Assembly: GCA_036504235.1 (NCBI GenBank)
Contig: DASXVN010000001.1
Coordinates: 1 to 57,675 of the forward strand
From: Zipacnadum sp036504235
Lineage (GTDB): Bacteria; Armatimonadota; Zipacnadia; Zipacnadales; Zipacnadaceae
Reading direction: 5' to 3'
DNA: 57,675 bases
Part shown: in pieces, positions 32,942-41,479 of the stretch
How the letters are laid out: each line of letters begins with the position of its first letter
How positions within the stretch are numbered: position 1 is the first letter of the stretch
The notes under the pieces: model-generated
Databases searched by the model: none
Told to the model about the DNA's origin: nothing
The model's input: the letters and a program-made list of their open reading frames with translations, nothing else
Translations under genes and position numbers: made by a program

Positions 32942-35305
32942 ATGAAATCCGCCCGCCCGACCCGCAGCGCCGCGCTCCTCGACCGCCCGCGCAAGCCGCT
33001 TCAGCTAGAACTGGAGCAAGGCTGCGCGGACCGCGCCGTGCTCGGGGGCCTCAGCGCTTTCCTGCGCACCTGGGCCGCGGCCCTGGAGCAGGCCGATCAG
33101 CCCGCCGCGCCTCTCGCCCGCGAGATCGCCGCGGCCTTCGGCGATTACGCCACCGCCCCGCTCAAGCAGCGCCGCTCCCTGGTCGCTTGGGCCCTGGGGC
33201 AGCTCGCGGGCGACCCGCCGCAACCCGCTCCGCCTCCTCCTCCCCCTCCCGAGCCCCCGCCGCCGCTCACCTGGGACAGTCCCGTAACCGCCCTGACCGG
33301 CGTCGGCCCCCAGCGCGCGGAGCTGCTGCTCGGCCTGGGCCTGGAGACCGTCGGCGACCTGCTCTGCTACTACCCCAGCGCCTATGAGGACCGCAGCGAC
33401 CTGGCCACCCTGGCCGACGCCCGCCACCGCGAGCCGATTTTCACCCGCGTGACGATCACCGAGCGCGGCCGCGTCGAGTACCGGGGCAGCCGCCGCGCCG
33501 TGATTCCCGCCCGCGATGAGAGCGGCCTGTGCAGTCTCGTCTGGGTCAATCAGGCCTATCTGGTCAACCAGTACTCCCCCGGCGACGCCCTGCTGGTCCG
33601 CGGGCAGGCCCGCTGCTATCCCCAGCGCCTGGAGATCCTGGTGCAGCGTTGCGAGCGCGCGCCCGCGGAGGCCGAGACCGGCGTCGTCCCCGTCTACGCC
33701 ACCACGGAGGGCGTCTCCCCCACCTGGCTGCGCGAGCTGATTGTCCAAGCCCTGGAGCGCTGCCCCGAGCGGCCCGCGGGACTCATCCCCGTCGAACTGG
33801 CTCAGGAACGCGGCCTCGCGCCTTTGTCCGCCGCGGTCGCCGAGATGCACCACCCCACCGACCTGGCCGCCGCCACCGCGGCCCGCCACCGGCTGGCCTA
33901 CGAGTCCCTGTTCCTCCTCCAGGCCCAGTTAGCCCGCCGCCGCCAGCACCAGCGCCGCCCCCTCACCGGCTGCCGCATCACCAGCGAGGGCCTGGTGGAA
34001 CGCTGGCAGGAGGCCCTCCCCTACCCCCTGACCGGGGCCCAGCGCCGCGCGATTGACGAGATTCTCGGCGATCTGGACGAGCCCTACCCGGCCCAGCGGC
34101 TTCTGCACGGTGACGTCGGCTCCGGCAAGACCGCGGTCGCCGGGGCCGCGCTCCTGGCCGCCGCACTGGCCGGACGCCAGGCCGCCCTGATGGCCCCCAC
34201 GGAACTCCTCGCCGAGCAGCACTACCGCACCCTGAGCGAACTGCTCCGGCCTTTCGACCTGCGCCCGGCGCTGCTCACCGGCAGCGCCCCCGCCGCCACT
34301 AACGCCGCGGTCCGCCGCGCGCTCGCCTCCGGCGAGGCCCGGCTGGTGATCGGCACCCACGCCCTTTTCTCGCAGGAGGTCCGCTTCGCCGATCTGGCCC
34401 TGGTGGTGGTGGACGAGCAGCACCGTTTCGGCGTCCGCCAGCGCGCCCACCTCGCCGCCAAGGGCGTCGCGCCGCACCTGTTGGTCATGTCCGCCACGCC
34501 CATCCCCCGCACCCTGGCGCTCACCGCCTACGGTGATTTCGAGGTCAGCGTCCTGGACGAGCTGCCCCCCGGCCGCCGTCCGGTGCATACCCAGGTGCTC
34601 AGCCCCCGCCAGCGCCGCCGCGCCTACAGCGCCATCGTGGACCACGTGCTGCTCGGCCGCCGCGCCTTTGTCGTCTGCCCGGTAATCGGCGAGGGGAAGA
34701 AGGAATACCTGGTGCCCGCCGAGGACCTCTACGAGCGCCTCAGCCGGGAGGTCCCCGGCCTGCGCTGGGGCCTGGTGCACGGGCGGCTGGCCCCCGCCGA
34801 GCGCGAGCAAACCATGGACCGCTTCCGCCGCGGCGACCTGGACGCCCTGATCGCCACCAGTGTGGTGGAGGTCGGCGTGGACGTGCCGGAAGCCACCCTG
34901 ATGATCGTCGAAAACGCCGAGCGCTTTGGCCTGGCCCAGCTCCACCAGCTCCGCGGCCGGGTCGCCCGCGCCGTCGCCCCGGCGGCCTGCTACCTGATCA
35001 CCGGCTCGCCCAACCCGGAGGTCCTCACCCGCCTGCAACTCCTGGAGCGCACCGGCGACGGTTTTGAGCTGGCCCAGGAGGACCTGATCCGCCGCGGCCC
35101 CGGGGAGCTGTTCGGCGACCGCCAGCATGGCTACCTGGACGTGCGGATTGCCGAGTTCGCCGCCGATACCCGCGTGCTGCTGCAGGCGCGTGGCGACGCC
35201 TTCGCGCTGCTCGCCGCCGACCCCGAGTTGGCGCAGCCCGCCCACGAACCGCTCCGCCAAGCCCTGGAGCGCACCGCCCGCCGCGAGGAGACCTGGACCC
35301 TATGA
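32942..35305 (+). CDS. recG: ATP-dependent DNA helicase RecG
   Basis: 787 residues, about 90 longer than E. coli RecG. The first 90 residues are a helical extension, then a proline run (about 93-107) before the wedge/OB domain (LTGVGPQRAELLLGLGLETVGDLL, residues about 115-140). Helicase motifs are complete: LLHGDVGSGKTAVA, APTELLAEQH, VVDEQHRFGV (DEQH box), MSATPIPRTLAL, the EVGVDVPEATLMIVENAERFGLAQLHQLRGRV region in motifs V-VI. RecG remodels stalled forks and Holliday junctions. An extended N-terminus is known in several phyla. It overlaps rsmD by four bases. Confidence 0.95.
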   Translation: MKSARPTRSAALLDRPRKPLQLELEQGCADRAVLGGLSAFLRTWAAALEQADQPAAPLAREIAAAFGDYATAPLKQRRSLVAWALGQLAGDPPQPAPPPPPPPEPPPPLTWDSPVTALTGVGPQRAELLLGLGLETVGDLLCYYPSAYEDRSDLATLADARHREPIFTRVTITERGRVEYRGSRRAVIPARDESGLCSLVWVNQAYLVNQYSPGDALLVRGQARCYPQRLEILVQRCERAPAEAETGVVPVYATTEGVSPTWLRELIVQALERCPERPAGLIPVELAQERGLAPLSAAVAEMHHPTDLAAATAARHRLAYESLFLLQAQLARRRQHQRRPLTGCRITSEGLVERWQEALPYPLTGAQRRAIDEILGDLDEPYPAQRLLHGDVGSGKTAVAGAALLAAALAGRQAALMAPTELLAEQHYRTLSELLRPFDLRPALLTGSAPAATNAAVRRALASGEARLVIGTHALFSQEVRFADLALVVVDEQHRFGVRQRAHLAAKGVAPHLLVMSATPIPRTLALTAYGDFEVSVLDELPPGRRPVHTQVLSPRQRRRAYSAIVDHVLLGRRAFVVCPVIGEGKKEYLVPAEDLYERLSREVPGLRWGLVHGRLAPAEREQTMDRFRRGDLDALIATSVVEVGVDVPEATLMIVENAERFGLAQLHQLRGRVARAVAPAACYLITGSPNPEVLTRLQLLERTGDGFELAQEDLIRRGPGELFGDRQHGYLDVRIAEFAADTRVLLQARGDAFALLAADPELAQPAHEPLRQALERTARREETWTL

Positions 35306-35901
35306 ATCATCGCCCCGGCGGTGTCCGCCCGCCCCGGATTGTCGCCGGCCGCTTCCGCGGTCGCCCGCTGCATTTCCCCTCCGGCGTGGAGTTGCGCCCC
35401 ACCGCCGAGAACGTGCGCGAATCCCTCTTCAACAGCCTCGCCTACGACCTGCCCGGCGCGCGCTTTGCCGACCTCTTCGCCGGCACCGGCGCGGTGGGTC
35501 TGGAGGCGCTCAGCCGCGGCGCGGCCCACGTCACCTTCTTGGAGAAGAACCCGCGCTGCCTGGAGGCCCTTCGGACCAGCGTGGAGAACTTGGGCGTAGC
35601 CGATCAGGTCACGCTGGTCGCGGGCGACGTGCTGACCAACTGGCCGCGGGTGACCGCCACCGGGGGCCAGTTCGATATCGTCTTCGCCGACCCGCCCTAT
35701 GCCTGGGACCATTGGGAGCCGCTGCTGGACCTGCTGCTCGCGCGCGGCTGGGGCGTCGCGCCCGACGGCCTGGTGATCCTGGAGCACTCGCGCCGCCAGC
35801 CGCCGGCCCCGCCGCTGGAGCCGGTGCGCACCAAGACCTTTGGCGAGACCCAACTAAGCTGGTTTGAAATTGCCCCTCCCGCCGAGGAGGCGACCCCATG
35901 A
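35302..35901 (+). CDS. rsmD: 16S rRNA (guanine(966)-N(2))-methyltransferase RsmD
   Basis: 199 residues with the typical start RIVAGRFRGRPL, the P-T-xx-RE-LFN segment RPTAENVRESLFNSL, the SAM motif FADLFAGTGAVGLEALSRGA and the catalytic DPPY in IVFADPPYAW. It methylates G966 (E. coli numbering) of 16S rRNA. Start and stop overlap recG (ATGA) and coaD (ATGA), a coupling seen in many genomes. Confidence 0.95.
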   Translation: MNHRPGGVRPPRIVAGRFRGRPLHFPSGVELRPTAENVRESLFNSLAYDLPGARFADLFAGTGAVGLEALSRGAAHVTFLEKNPRCLEALRTSVENLGVADQVTLVAGDVLTNWPRVTATGGQFDIVFADPPYAWDHWEPLLDLLLARGWGVAPDGLVILEHSRRQPPAPPLEPVRTKTFGETQLSWFEIAPPAEEATP

Positions 35902-36401
35902 GCACCACCGTTCGGGAACATCTGGCGATCTGCCCGGGCAGCTTTGACCCCCTCACCGAGGGGCATCTGGACATTATCCGTCGCGCCGCCTGCCTGTTTG
36001 GCCGCGTCATCGTCGCCGTCGGCGTGGACGCCGACAAGCAGCCGCTCTTCACGGTGGAGGAGCGCATGGACATGGCGCGCGAAGCCTGCGCCGACCTGCC
36101 CAACGTCGAGGTGGCAAGTTTCCGCGGTCTTGTGGTACAATACGCACGCGAACAGGGCGCGGTCGCCCTGGTCCGCGGTTTGCGGGCCATCTCCGACTTC
36201 GAGCGCGAGGTGCAGATGGCGCTGATGAACCGCAAGCTAGCCGAGGAGATCCACACCGTCTTCTTGGTTACGCACCCAGACTACGCTTTCCTCAGTTCCA
36301 GTCTGGTCAAGGAGATACACCGTTTGGGCGGCGAGATCGAGGATCTAGTGCCACCCAACGTAGTTGCGCGCCTCCGGGAGAAACTGCCGCCCGCGGGCTA
36401 A
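35898..36401 (+). CDS. coaD: Phosphopantetheine adenylyltransferase
   Basis: 167 residues, usual length. GSFDPLTEGHLDII carries the T/HxGH-type nucleotidyltransferase motif; VRGLRAISDFEREVQMALMN and FLSSSLVKEIHRLGG are the CoaD-specific segments. It makes dephospho-CoA from phosphopantetheine and ATP. It follows rsmD with a four-base overlap. An internal GTGGTACAAT at 36132-36141 could act as a promoter for the downstream genes. Confidence 0.96.
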   Translation: MSTTVREHLAICPGSFDPLTEGHLDIIRRAACLFGRVIVAVGVDADKQPLFTVEERMDMAREACADLPNVEVASFRGLVVQYAREQGAVALVRGLRAISDFEREVQMALMNRKLAEEIHTVFLVTHPDYAFLSSSLVKEIHRLGGEIEDLVPPNVVARLREKLPPAG

Positions 36402-36489
36402 GGGGCTTGCCTGCCACCTGAGGCACGGCAGCCCCCAGTTCCCACCGAGCCGTCAGTCCAGTCCGTTGCCTAGCGAGGGAGGGGCCTAG

Positions 36490-37008
36490 ATGGAAATCCT
36501 GCGCATACTCGAAGATCTGGAAGCCCTGGGGGAGTCCGGAGAGAAGTGGTACACCCGCTTTCCCACCGGCTTTCAGGGCAAGACGATCCTGGACGCCAAC
36601 GAGTTCTTCTCGGCGCTGCATCAACTTCGCTCCTCGCTCCCCGAGGAGATGACCACCGCCTCGCAGATCGCTCGCGACCGCGAGCGCATCGTCCGTGAGG
36701 CGCATGAGGAGCGGGCCAAGATCCTCGAGGCCGCCCGCGAGCAGGCCCAACTGCTCATCTCCAACGACGAACTGGTGCGCCAGGCCGAGCAGCGCGCCGA
36801 GGAGATTCTGGCCCAGGCGCGTATTGACGCCGAGGCCGTCCGCGCCGAGGCCGAGACCTGGGCCCGCGGCGTCGTCGAGCGCCTCGAGAATTACGTCGGA
36901 CGCATCTCGTCCACCATCGACAAAACTAAGAAAGCGCTGGTCGCGCAGAGTCCCCCCTCGAGCGGACGGGTCTACGATTCCCGTTCTCATATTGACGTGG
37001 ACGACTGA
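36490..37008 (+). CDS. Coiled-coil protein between coaD and ackA
   Basis: 172 residues, strongly preceded by GGGAGGGG. From about residue 55 to 150 the sequence is a charged, alanine-rich coiled coil (IARDRERIVREAHEERAKIL and following heptads), resembling ATP synthase b-subunit or DivIVA-like helices but without a membrane span or the DivIVA N-terminal motif. The N-terminal 45 residues are conserved-looking (ILRILEDLEALGE, YTRFPTGFQGKT). Similar proteins occupy the coaD-ackA interval in several firmicute-type genomes, where they are often labelled ATPase or hypothetical. Role unknown. Confidence 0.75.
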   Translation: MEILRILEDLEALGESGEKWYTRFPTGFQGKTILDANEFFSALHQLRSSLPEEMTTASQIARDRERIVREAHEERAKILEAAREQAQLLISNDELVRQAEQRAEEILAQARIDAEAVRAEAETWARGVVERLENYVGRISSTIDKTKKALVAQSPPSSGRVYDSRSHIDVDD

Positions 37009-37034
37009 CGCCCCGGCGGACCCTGGGTGATCTT

Positions 37035-38261
37035 GTGAAGGTTCTAGTAGTCAACTGCGGTAGCTCTTCCGTCAAGTATCAACTGTTGGACCTTGAAACC
37101 AGTGCCTGTCTTGCCTCCGGTCTGGCCTCGCGCGTCGCGGTCAACGGGGGGGCCGCGTCCCAACTCCAGCACCGCCCCGCCGGCCGGGCCGAGTACCTCT
37201 TCACCGCGCCCATGTCCGACCACGAGGTCGCGCTCGGTTACATCCTCGAGGCCCTGGTCAACGCCGAGCACGGCGTGGTCCAGTCGCTCCAGGAGATAGA
37301 CGCCATCGGCCATCGCGTCCTGCATGGCGGCGACGCCTTCGCCGAGCCCGTCCTGATCAGCGGGGTCGTCGAGGCGGCCATCGAGCGCTTCTCCGAGCTA
37401 GGCCCCCTGCACAATCCCGCCAACCTGCTGGGCATCCGCGCCTGCAAGCACCGCCTGCCCGGCGTCCCCCAGGTCGCCGTCTTCGACACCGCCTTCCACC
37501 AGACGCTGGCCCCCGCGGACTACACCTACGGCCTGCCGCTGGAGCTGTGCGAGGAGTACAAGATCCGGCGCTACGGCTTCCACGGCACCTCCCACCGCTA
37601 CGTCTCCCGCGAGGCCGCCAAGTTCCTGCAGGCGAACCGCGGTCTGGCCCCCGAGAACCTGCGGCTCCTGACCTGCCACCTGGGCAACGGCTCCAGCGTG
37701 GACGCCATCCACGGCGGCAAGGCCGTGCGCACCTCGATGGGCTTCACCCCCCTGGCCGGCCTGGTCATGGGCACCCGCTGCGGCGACATCGACCCGGCGG
37801 TCATTCCCTTCCTCATCAACCACCTGCACCTCAGCGCGCAGGAGCTGGACGACCTGATGAACAAGCAATCCGGCCTGCTGGGCATCTCCGGCATCAGCAG
37901 CGACATGCGGGATATCCACCAGGCCGCCGCGGCCGGCAACGCCCGCGCCCAGCTAGCGCAGGACATGTTCTGCGTCCGGCTCAAGGAGTACATCGGCGCC
38001 TACGCCACCGCCATGAATGGCCTGGATGCGCTGGTCTTCACCGCCGGCATCGGCGAGAATGACCCGATCATTCGCGCCCAGACCATGCACGGCATGGAGT
38101 TCCTGGGCCTGCATCTGGACCCGGCCAAGAACGAGGACGCCAGCCTCCGCGGCCGTCCCGCGGACATCTCCACCGAGGACAGCCCCGCGCGCATCTTGGT
38201 CATCCCCACCAACGAGGAACTAATGATCGCCCGCGACACGGCCAGCCTCACCGCGCACTAG
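37035..38261 (+). CDS. ackA: Acetate kinase
   Basis: 408 residues from a GTG. The start VLVVNCGSSSVKYQL is the phosphate-binding loop, GHRVLHGG and FDTAFH are the substrate segments, and YGFHGTSHRYV and HLGNGSSV plus FTAGIGENDP complete the ASKHA fold. It interconverts acetyl phosphate and ADP with acetate and ATP. No phosphotransacetylase gene lies alongside. It is the last gene of the run beginning at nadD and is followed by the dense repeat region. Confidence 0.97.
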   Translation: MKVLVVNCGSSSVKYQLLDLETSACLASGLASRVAVNGGAASQLQHRPAGRAEYLFTAPMSDHEVALGYILEALVNAEHGVVQSLQEIDAIGHRVLHGGDAFAEPVLISGVVEAAIERFSELGPLHNPANLLGIRACKHRLPGVPQVAVFDTAFHQTLAPADYTYGLPLELCEEYKIRRYGFHGTSHRYVSREAAKFLQANRGLAPENLRLLTCHLGNGSSVDAIHGGKAVRTSMGFTPLAGLVMGTRCGDIDPAVIPFLINHLHLSAQELDDLMNKQSGLLGISGISSDMRDIHQAAAAGNARAQLAQDMFCVRLKEYIGAYATAMNGLDALVFTAGIGENDPIIRAQTMHGMEFLGLHLDPAKNEDASLRGRPADISTEDSPARILVIPTNEELMIARDTASLTAH

Positions 38262-38653
38262 GCATTCGACGTTGCCGTTCTGTAGGGCGGGGGCTCGTAC
38301 CCCGCCGTCGCTGCCGCTTGCCTACCGCCGGGGGAAAGTAGCCTCCGCCCCTCCGGGAAGACACCGCCGTTTGACGTCGCCGTTCTGTAGGGCGGGGGTT
38401 ACATCCCCCCGGCCGTTCGCCTTAAGCCCCTCCCGCCCCGGGAGGGCGCGCCCGCCGTAGCTTCAGCGAAGGCGGGTGCCCGAGGTCTCCCGAGGGCGGG
38501 GTGGGCCGGCTGTGCGCCGTTTGCCCTCAGCCTTTGCCGTTCCCCCCTCTCCTGCCAGGAGAGGGGCCGGGGGTGAGGCCCGGCCGGCCGCAAACCACAA
38601 AAAAGGGCGACGCCCTTTGGGGTCGCCCTTCTCACTTCCCCTCACCCGCGGAC
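38262..38653. repeat. Repeat-filled intergenic block after ackA
   Basis: No gene is present. In order it holds module A (38280-38307), a degenerate segment, a second module A (38385-38410), module C (about 38424-38511) with a nested GCCGTAGCTTCAGCGAAGGC palindrome, module B (38542-38580: CCCCTCTCCTGCCAGGAGAGG then GCCGGGGGTGAGGC), and a minus-strand terminator. Linkers are GCCGTT or GCCGTC hexamers. Confidence 0.85.
38603..38630 (-). terminator. Rho-independent terminator of the DUF4127 gene
   Basis: The stem AAGGGCGAC (38603-38611) pairs with GTCGCCCTT (38622-38630) and continues as a CCC/GGG inner stem with one bulge. On the minus strand it is followed by a run of six T. It lies 24 bases beyond the stop of the gene at 38654. 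Confidence 0.9.
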
Positions 38654-40315
38654 CTACTCCTTGCTGAACACGGTCAGCTCCAGGCCCAGGTCAAACTCCA
38701 ACTCCACCTCAAACAGCCGCCGCCAGGGCAGTCGCACCCGCGTCTCCTGCAGCTCCGCCAGGGCCAGGCCGCTGCGCTGGTCGGGCGGCCCAATCGTACC
38801 GGCCCCCTCCCCCATGAACTCCTCCACCCACAGGTTCACCGCGTCCTGGGTAAGCAGCTCCCGCACCATCTCCTCGGCGCGCGGGTAGACCTCGGTGAGG
38901 TCCAGGCTGGACATGCCCACCATATCCGCCAGCCGCTCCTTGACCACCGGCCGCACCCGCGACTGGTACAGCCAGTCATCCACGATGCGCGTAAATAGCA
39001 GGCTCAGGTGCGCCTTCTCGGCCCCCAGCAGCGAGTTGAGCAGCTCAAAATATCGCATCGGCGAGATGCTGGTGACCAGTTGCGCCAGGTCGAAAGCGGC
39101 CTTGTCGCGCAGCCCAATCAGCCGAATCGCCCCATGCGCCAGGGCCGTGCCCAGGGAGTTGCCGGCCGTATTCCAGGCGGAGAAAGCCAGCAGCCGGGTC
39201 CAGGGCAGCCCGGCGTTCTTGAGCGCCTCCACGAAGGCCTCCTCAGCGCCGTTGGGGAAAGCCGCGTCGCAGATGGCCACCCCGCGCCGCTCACTGAGCT
39301 TGGCCACTTGCTTGGCGAACTGGGCCAGCCGCTTGCGCCGCAGGCGATTCTCGGGACAGCCCTTCACGCCCTGGCGCGGCTCCAGCACCGGCGGCGAGAT
39401 GGCCAGAATCATGTCCGCGCCAGCCAGGTCGTCCACCAGTTGCACCCCGGCGGCCTCGGCCTGGGCGCGGAGATTCTCGGCAAAGGGCCGGTCCTCATAC
39501 GGGGCGATCTGCTCAGCCGCCTCGGGGTCCAGATACAGCACCGCGACCTGCGGCTGGGCCTCCATGTGCGCGTGCACAAAGCGCGACAGCAGCGTCGCCG
39601 CGGTCTCGTCGGCCCCCGCGCAGGTGACCACGCGGTCGCTGAGCTTCTCCCGGCGAATCTGGGCGCGCAGGGCCCGCTGCTCAGCCACGTGGAAGCCCGT
39701 GGCGTCCGCGTCATCCTGCCCCAGCAGCAGGAAATCCAGGTGCCCACGGGCCACCGCGTCCACCGCGGCCCCGTTCAGTTCATGGTTGCGCCGCCGCACC
39801 TGGCGATAGTTCTCCACCAGGCTCTCCGGCAGACTCGCCAGCAGTTGCCGGGTCTCCGCGCGGTGCTGCGCCGCGCCCCCCAGCCGGGTGTAGCGGTAGA
39901 AAGCGTCGCCGTAGCGCAGCCGGTCCTCCGGGCTCATCGAGAAGTCCAGGCGGCTGAGGATGCTGCTCGCATAGATGGCCGCCTCGGGGAATTTCTCACG
40001 CAGCGCCGGGAGCAGCCCCAGTCGCCGCCGCGCCACTTCCGGCAAGGTGTCCGGCTGCCGAGAGGCCACCAGGCCCCCGTAGAGCAGCATGTCCAGGCTC
40101 AGAATCAGGCAATCCTGCCCCTCATTCTGACTCAGCAGCCACTCGGCCAGCGCCTCGGGCTGCCCCGGCGTATGGAACGAGCCCAGCAGCTCCCGGGGCG
40201 GCACGGCCATCTCGTAGTCCACGATCCCGGCCAGCATCACCGGCATAGCCAAGTTCACCGGCCGATCGTCGAGCGGCACGTATAAGATTCGGTGGACGCG
40301 ATGTCGAAGCGTCAT
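38654..40315 (-). CDS. DUF4127 family protein
   Basis: 553 residues. The N-terminal YVPLDDRPVN phrase, LDMLLYGGLVASR, the LLGQDDADATG motif and the AICDAAFPNGAEE segment are hallmarks of DUF4127, a cytoplasmic family of unknown function found in Firmicutes and several environmental phyla. The invariant Asp, Asn and Arg residues suggest an enzyme. GAGAGGA precedes the ATG by nine bases. It has its own terminator downstream. The gene upstream on the same strand (41383-40700) is separated by a 384-base repeat block. Confidence 0.85.
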   Translation of the reverse strand: MTLRHRVHRILYVPLDDRPVNLAMPVMLAGIVDYEMAVPPRELLGSFHTPGQPEALAEWLLSQNEGQDCLILSLDMLLYGGLVASRQPDTLPEVARRRLGLLPALREKFPEAAIYASSILSRLDFSMSPEDRLRYGDAFYRYTRLGGAAQHRAETRQLLASLPESLVENYRQVRRRNHELNGAAVDAVARGHLDFLLLGQDDADATGFHVAEQRALRAQIRREKLSDRVVTCAGADETAATLLSRFVHAHMEAQPQVAVLYLDPEAAEQIAPYEDRPFAENLRAQAEAAGVQLVDDLAGADMILAISPPVLEPRQGVKGCPENRLRRKRLAQFAKQVAKLSERRGVAICDAAFPNGAEEAFVEALKNAGLPWTRLLAFSAWNTAGNSLGTALAHGAIRLIGLRDKAAFDLAQLVTSISPMRYFELLNSLLGAEKAHLSLLFTRIVDDWLYQSRVRPVVKERLADMVGMSSLDLTEVYPRAEEMVRELLTQDAVNLWVEEFMGEGAGTIGPPDQRSGLALAELQETRVRLPWRRLFEVELEFDLGLELTVFSKE

Positions 40316-40699
40316 AGGCAGGTCCTCTCCGCCAGGGATCGGTACACTATCGTCGTTGTTGCCGTTGCCGTACTGTAGGGCGGGGGCTCGTACCCCGCCG
40401 GCCGTTTCCCGCCGTCGCCGTCGGTGGCACCCGCGTCTACCCTGAGCCCGTCGAAGGGTCTCGCCGGTGTGCCGTTGCCGTACTGTAGGGCGGGGGCTCG
40501 CCGCAGGCCCTGAGCCTGTCGAAGGGTACCCCGCCGGCCGTTTCCCGCCGTCGCCGTTAGCCGTAAGCCCCTCCCCTTTAGGGAGGGGTGCCCGAGGTCT
40601 GCCGAGGGCGGGGTAGGCCCGGCCGTTGCCGTCAGCCGTTCCCCCCTCTCCCGCAGGGAGAGGGGCCGGGGGTGAGGCTCCCGCCGTTGTCGTCGCCTT
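40316..40699. repeat. Repeat-filled intergenic block
   Basis: No gene. Module A (40373-40400); module E (GTGGCACC...GCCGGTGTGCCG, about 40423-40474) interrupted by a CCTGAGCCCGTCGAAGGGT palindrome; module A (40483-40536) interrupted at 40501-40526 by the same kind of palindrome; module C (about 40562-40618); module B (40641-40679). Confidence 0.85.
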
Positions 40700-41383
40700 C
40701 TACCCCAACGCCTCCGCAAATCTAGCCGTCGTCTCTCGTATCCCCTCGGCAGTCTTGCCGGTCACAATGGCGCCAATCAAAATCCCCCGCATCCCCGTCG
40801 CCAGGATGCTCTCCACCTGCGCGGGCCGCAGCGCCCGCTGGCTCGGCACGATCGCCGGCAGCTCCGGGTGGCGGGCGTGAATCTCGCGATATGCCGCCAG
40901 GTCCGCCTCCGCCAGCGGCGAGCCGTACTCCTCCGGCCGCACCACCGACGCCTCCAGCAGCGCGCAGCGCCCGGCCAGCGAGCCGAGACTCCACTCCGGA
41001 CCGTCCGTCCAACTCAGCGCGCCCATCACCGCCGTGCGGGTGAGCTGCGCCGGCAGCCACGCAGGCATATCTTGGAGGTAAGCGTCCACAAAGTCAACCC
41101 CGGCGGCTTCGATCTCCGCGGCCTCCGCCGGTGTGATCATCTGCGCGGCGGTTCCCGGCACCATCCCCACCGGCGCGCCCAGCGCCAGGATGCGGCGAAT
41201 GGTCTCGCCCTCCTCGGCCCAGGGACCGAAGTAGGTCCCCGAGGCGTGGTGGACCACGTTCAGGTGCACCTTCAGCCCGTCCGCGCCCCCCTCCAGCGCC
41301 GCCTCGGCCAGGACCAGTTCGTTGCGCGGCAGGCTCACCAGCAGCGCCGGGCGCTCCCGCAGCAGGGTCTCAGTTCGCGACAT
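40700..41383 (-). CDS. Predicted TIM-barrel protein of unknown function
   Basis: 227 residues with alternating strand-helix periodicity and phrases typical of a (beta/alpha)8 barrel: ALLVSLPRNELVLAEAALEGGADGLKVHLNV in two parts, GVDFVDAYLQ, and a C-terminal phosphate-binding-like ILATGMRGILIGAIV. It resembles the NanE/indole-glycerol-phosphate-synthase superfamily, but I see no diagnostic active-site pattern for a named member. GAGAGG precedes the ATG by six bases. It lies downstream of, and in line with, the secreted-protein gene at 42655-41480, separated by one module B copy. Confidence 0.65.
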   Translation of the reverse strand: MSRTETLLRERPALLVSLPRNELVLAEAALEGGADGLKVHLNVVHHASGTYFGPWAEEGETIRRILALGAPVGMVPGTAAQMITPAEAAEIEAAGVDFVDAYLQDMPAWLPAQLTRTAVMGALSWTDGPEWSLGSLAGRCALLEASVVRPEEYGSPLAEADLAAYREIHARHPELPAIVPSQRALRPAQVESILATGMRGILIGAIVTGKTAEGIRETTARFAEALG

Positions 41384-41439
41384 AAAGAGCCTCTCTCCTC
41401 GTCTCCGCCGGGTAAGGCGCCGTTTGCCGTTGCCTTTCT

Positions 41440-41479
41440 CCCCCTCTCCTGCCAGGAGAGGGGGCGGGGGGTGAGGCCC
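41440..41479. repeat. Module B repeat abutting a stop codon
   Basis: CCCCTCTCCTGCCAGGAGAG followed by GGGCGGGGGGTGAGGC. The copy ends exactly where the stop codon of the gene at 41480-42655 begins, so it lies in that transcript's 3' untranslated region. Confidence 0.85.
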
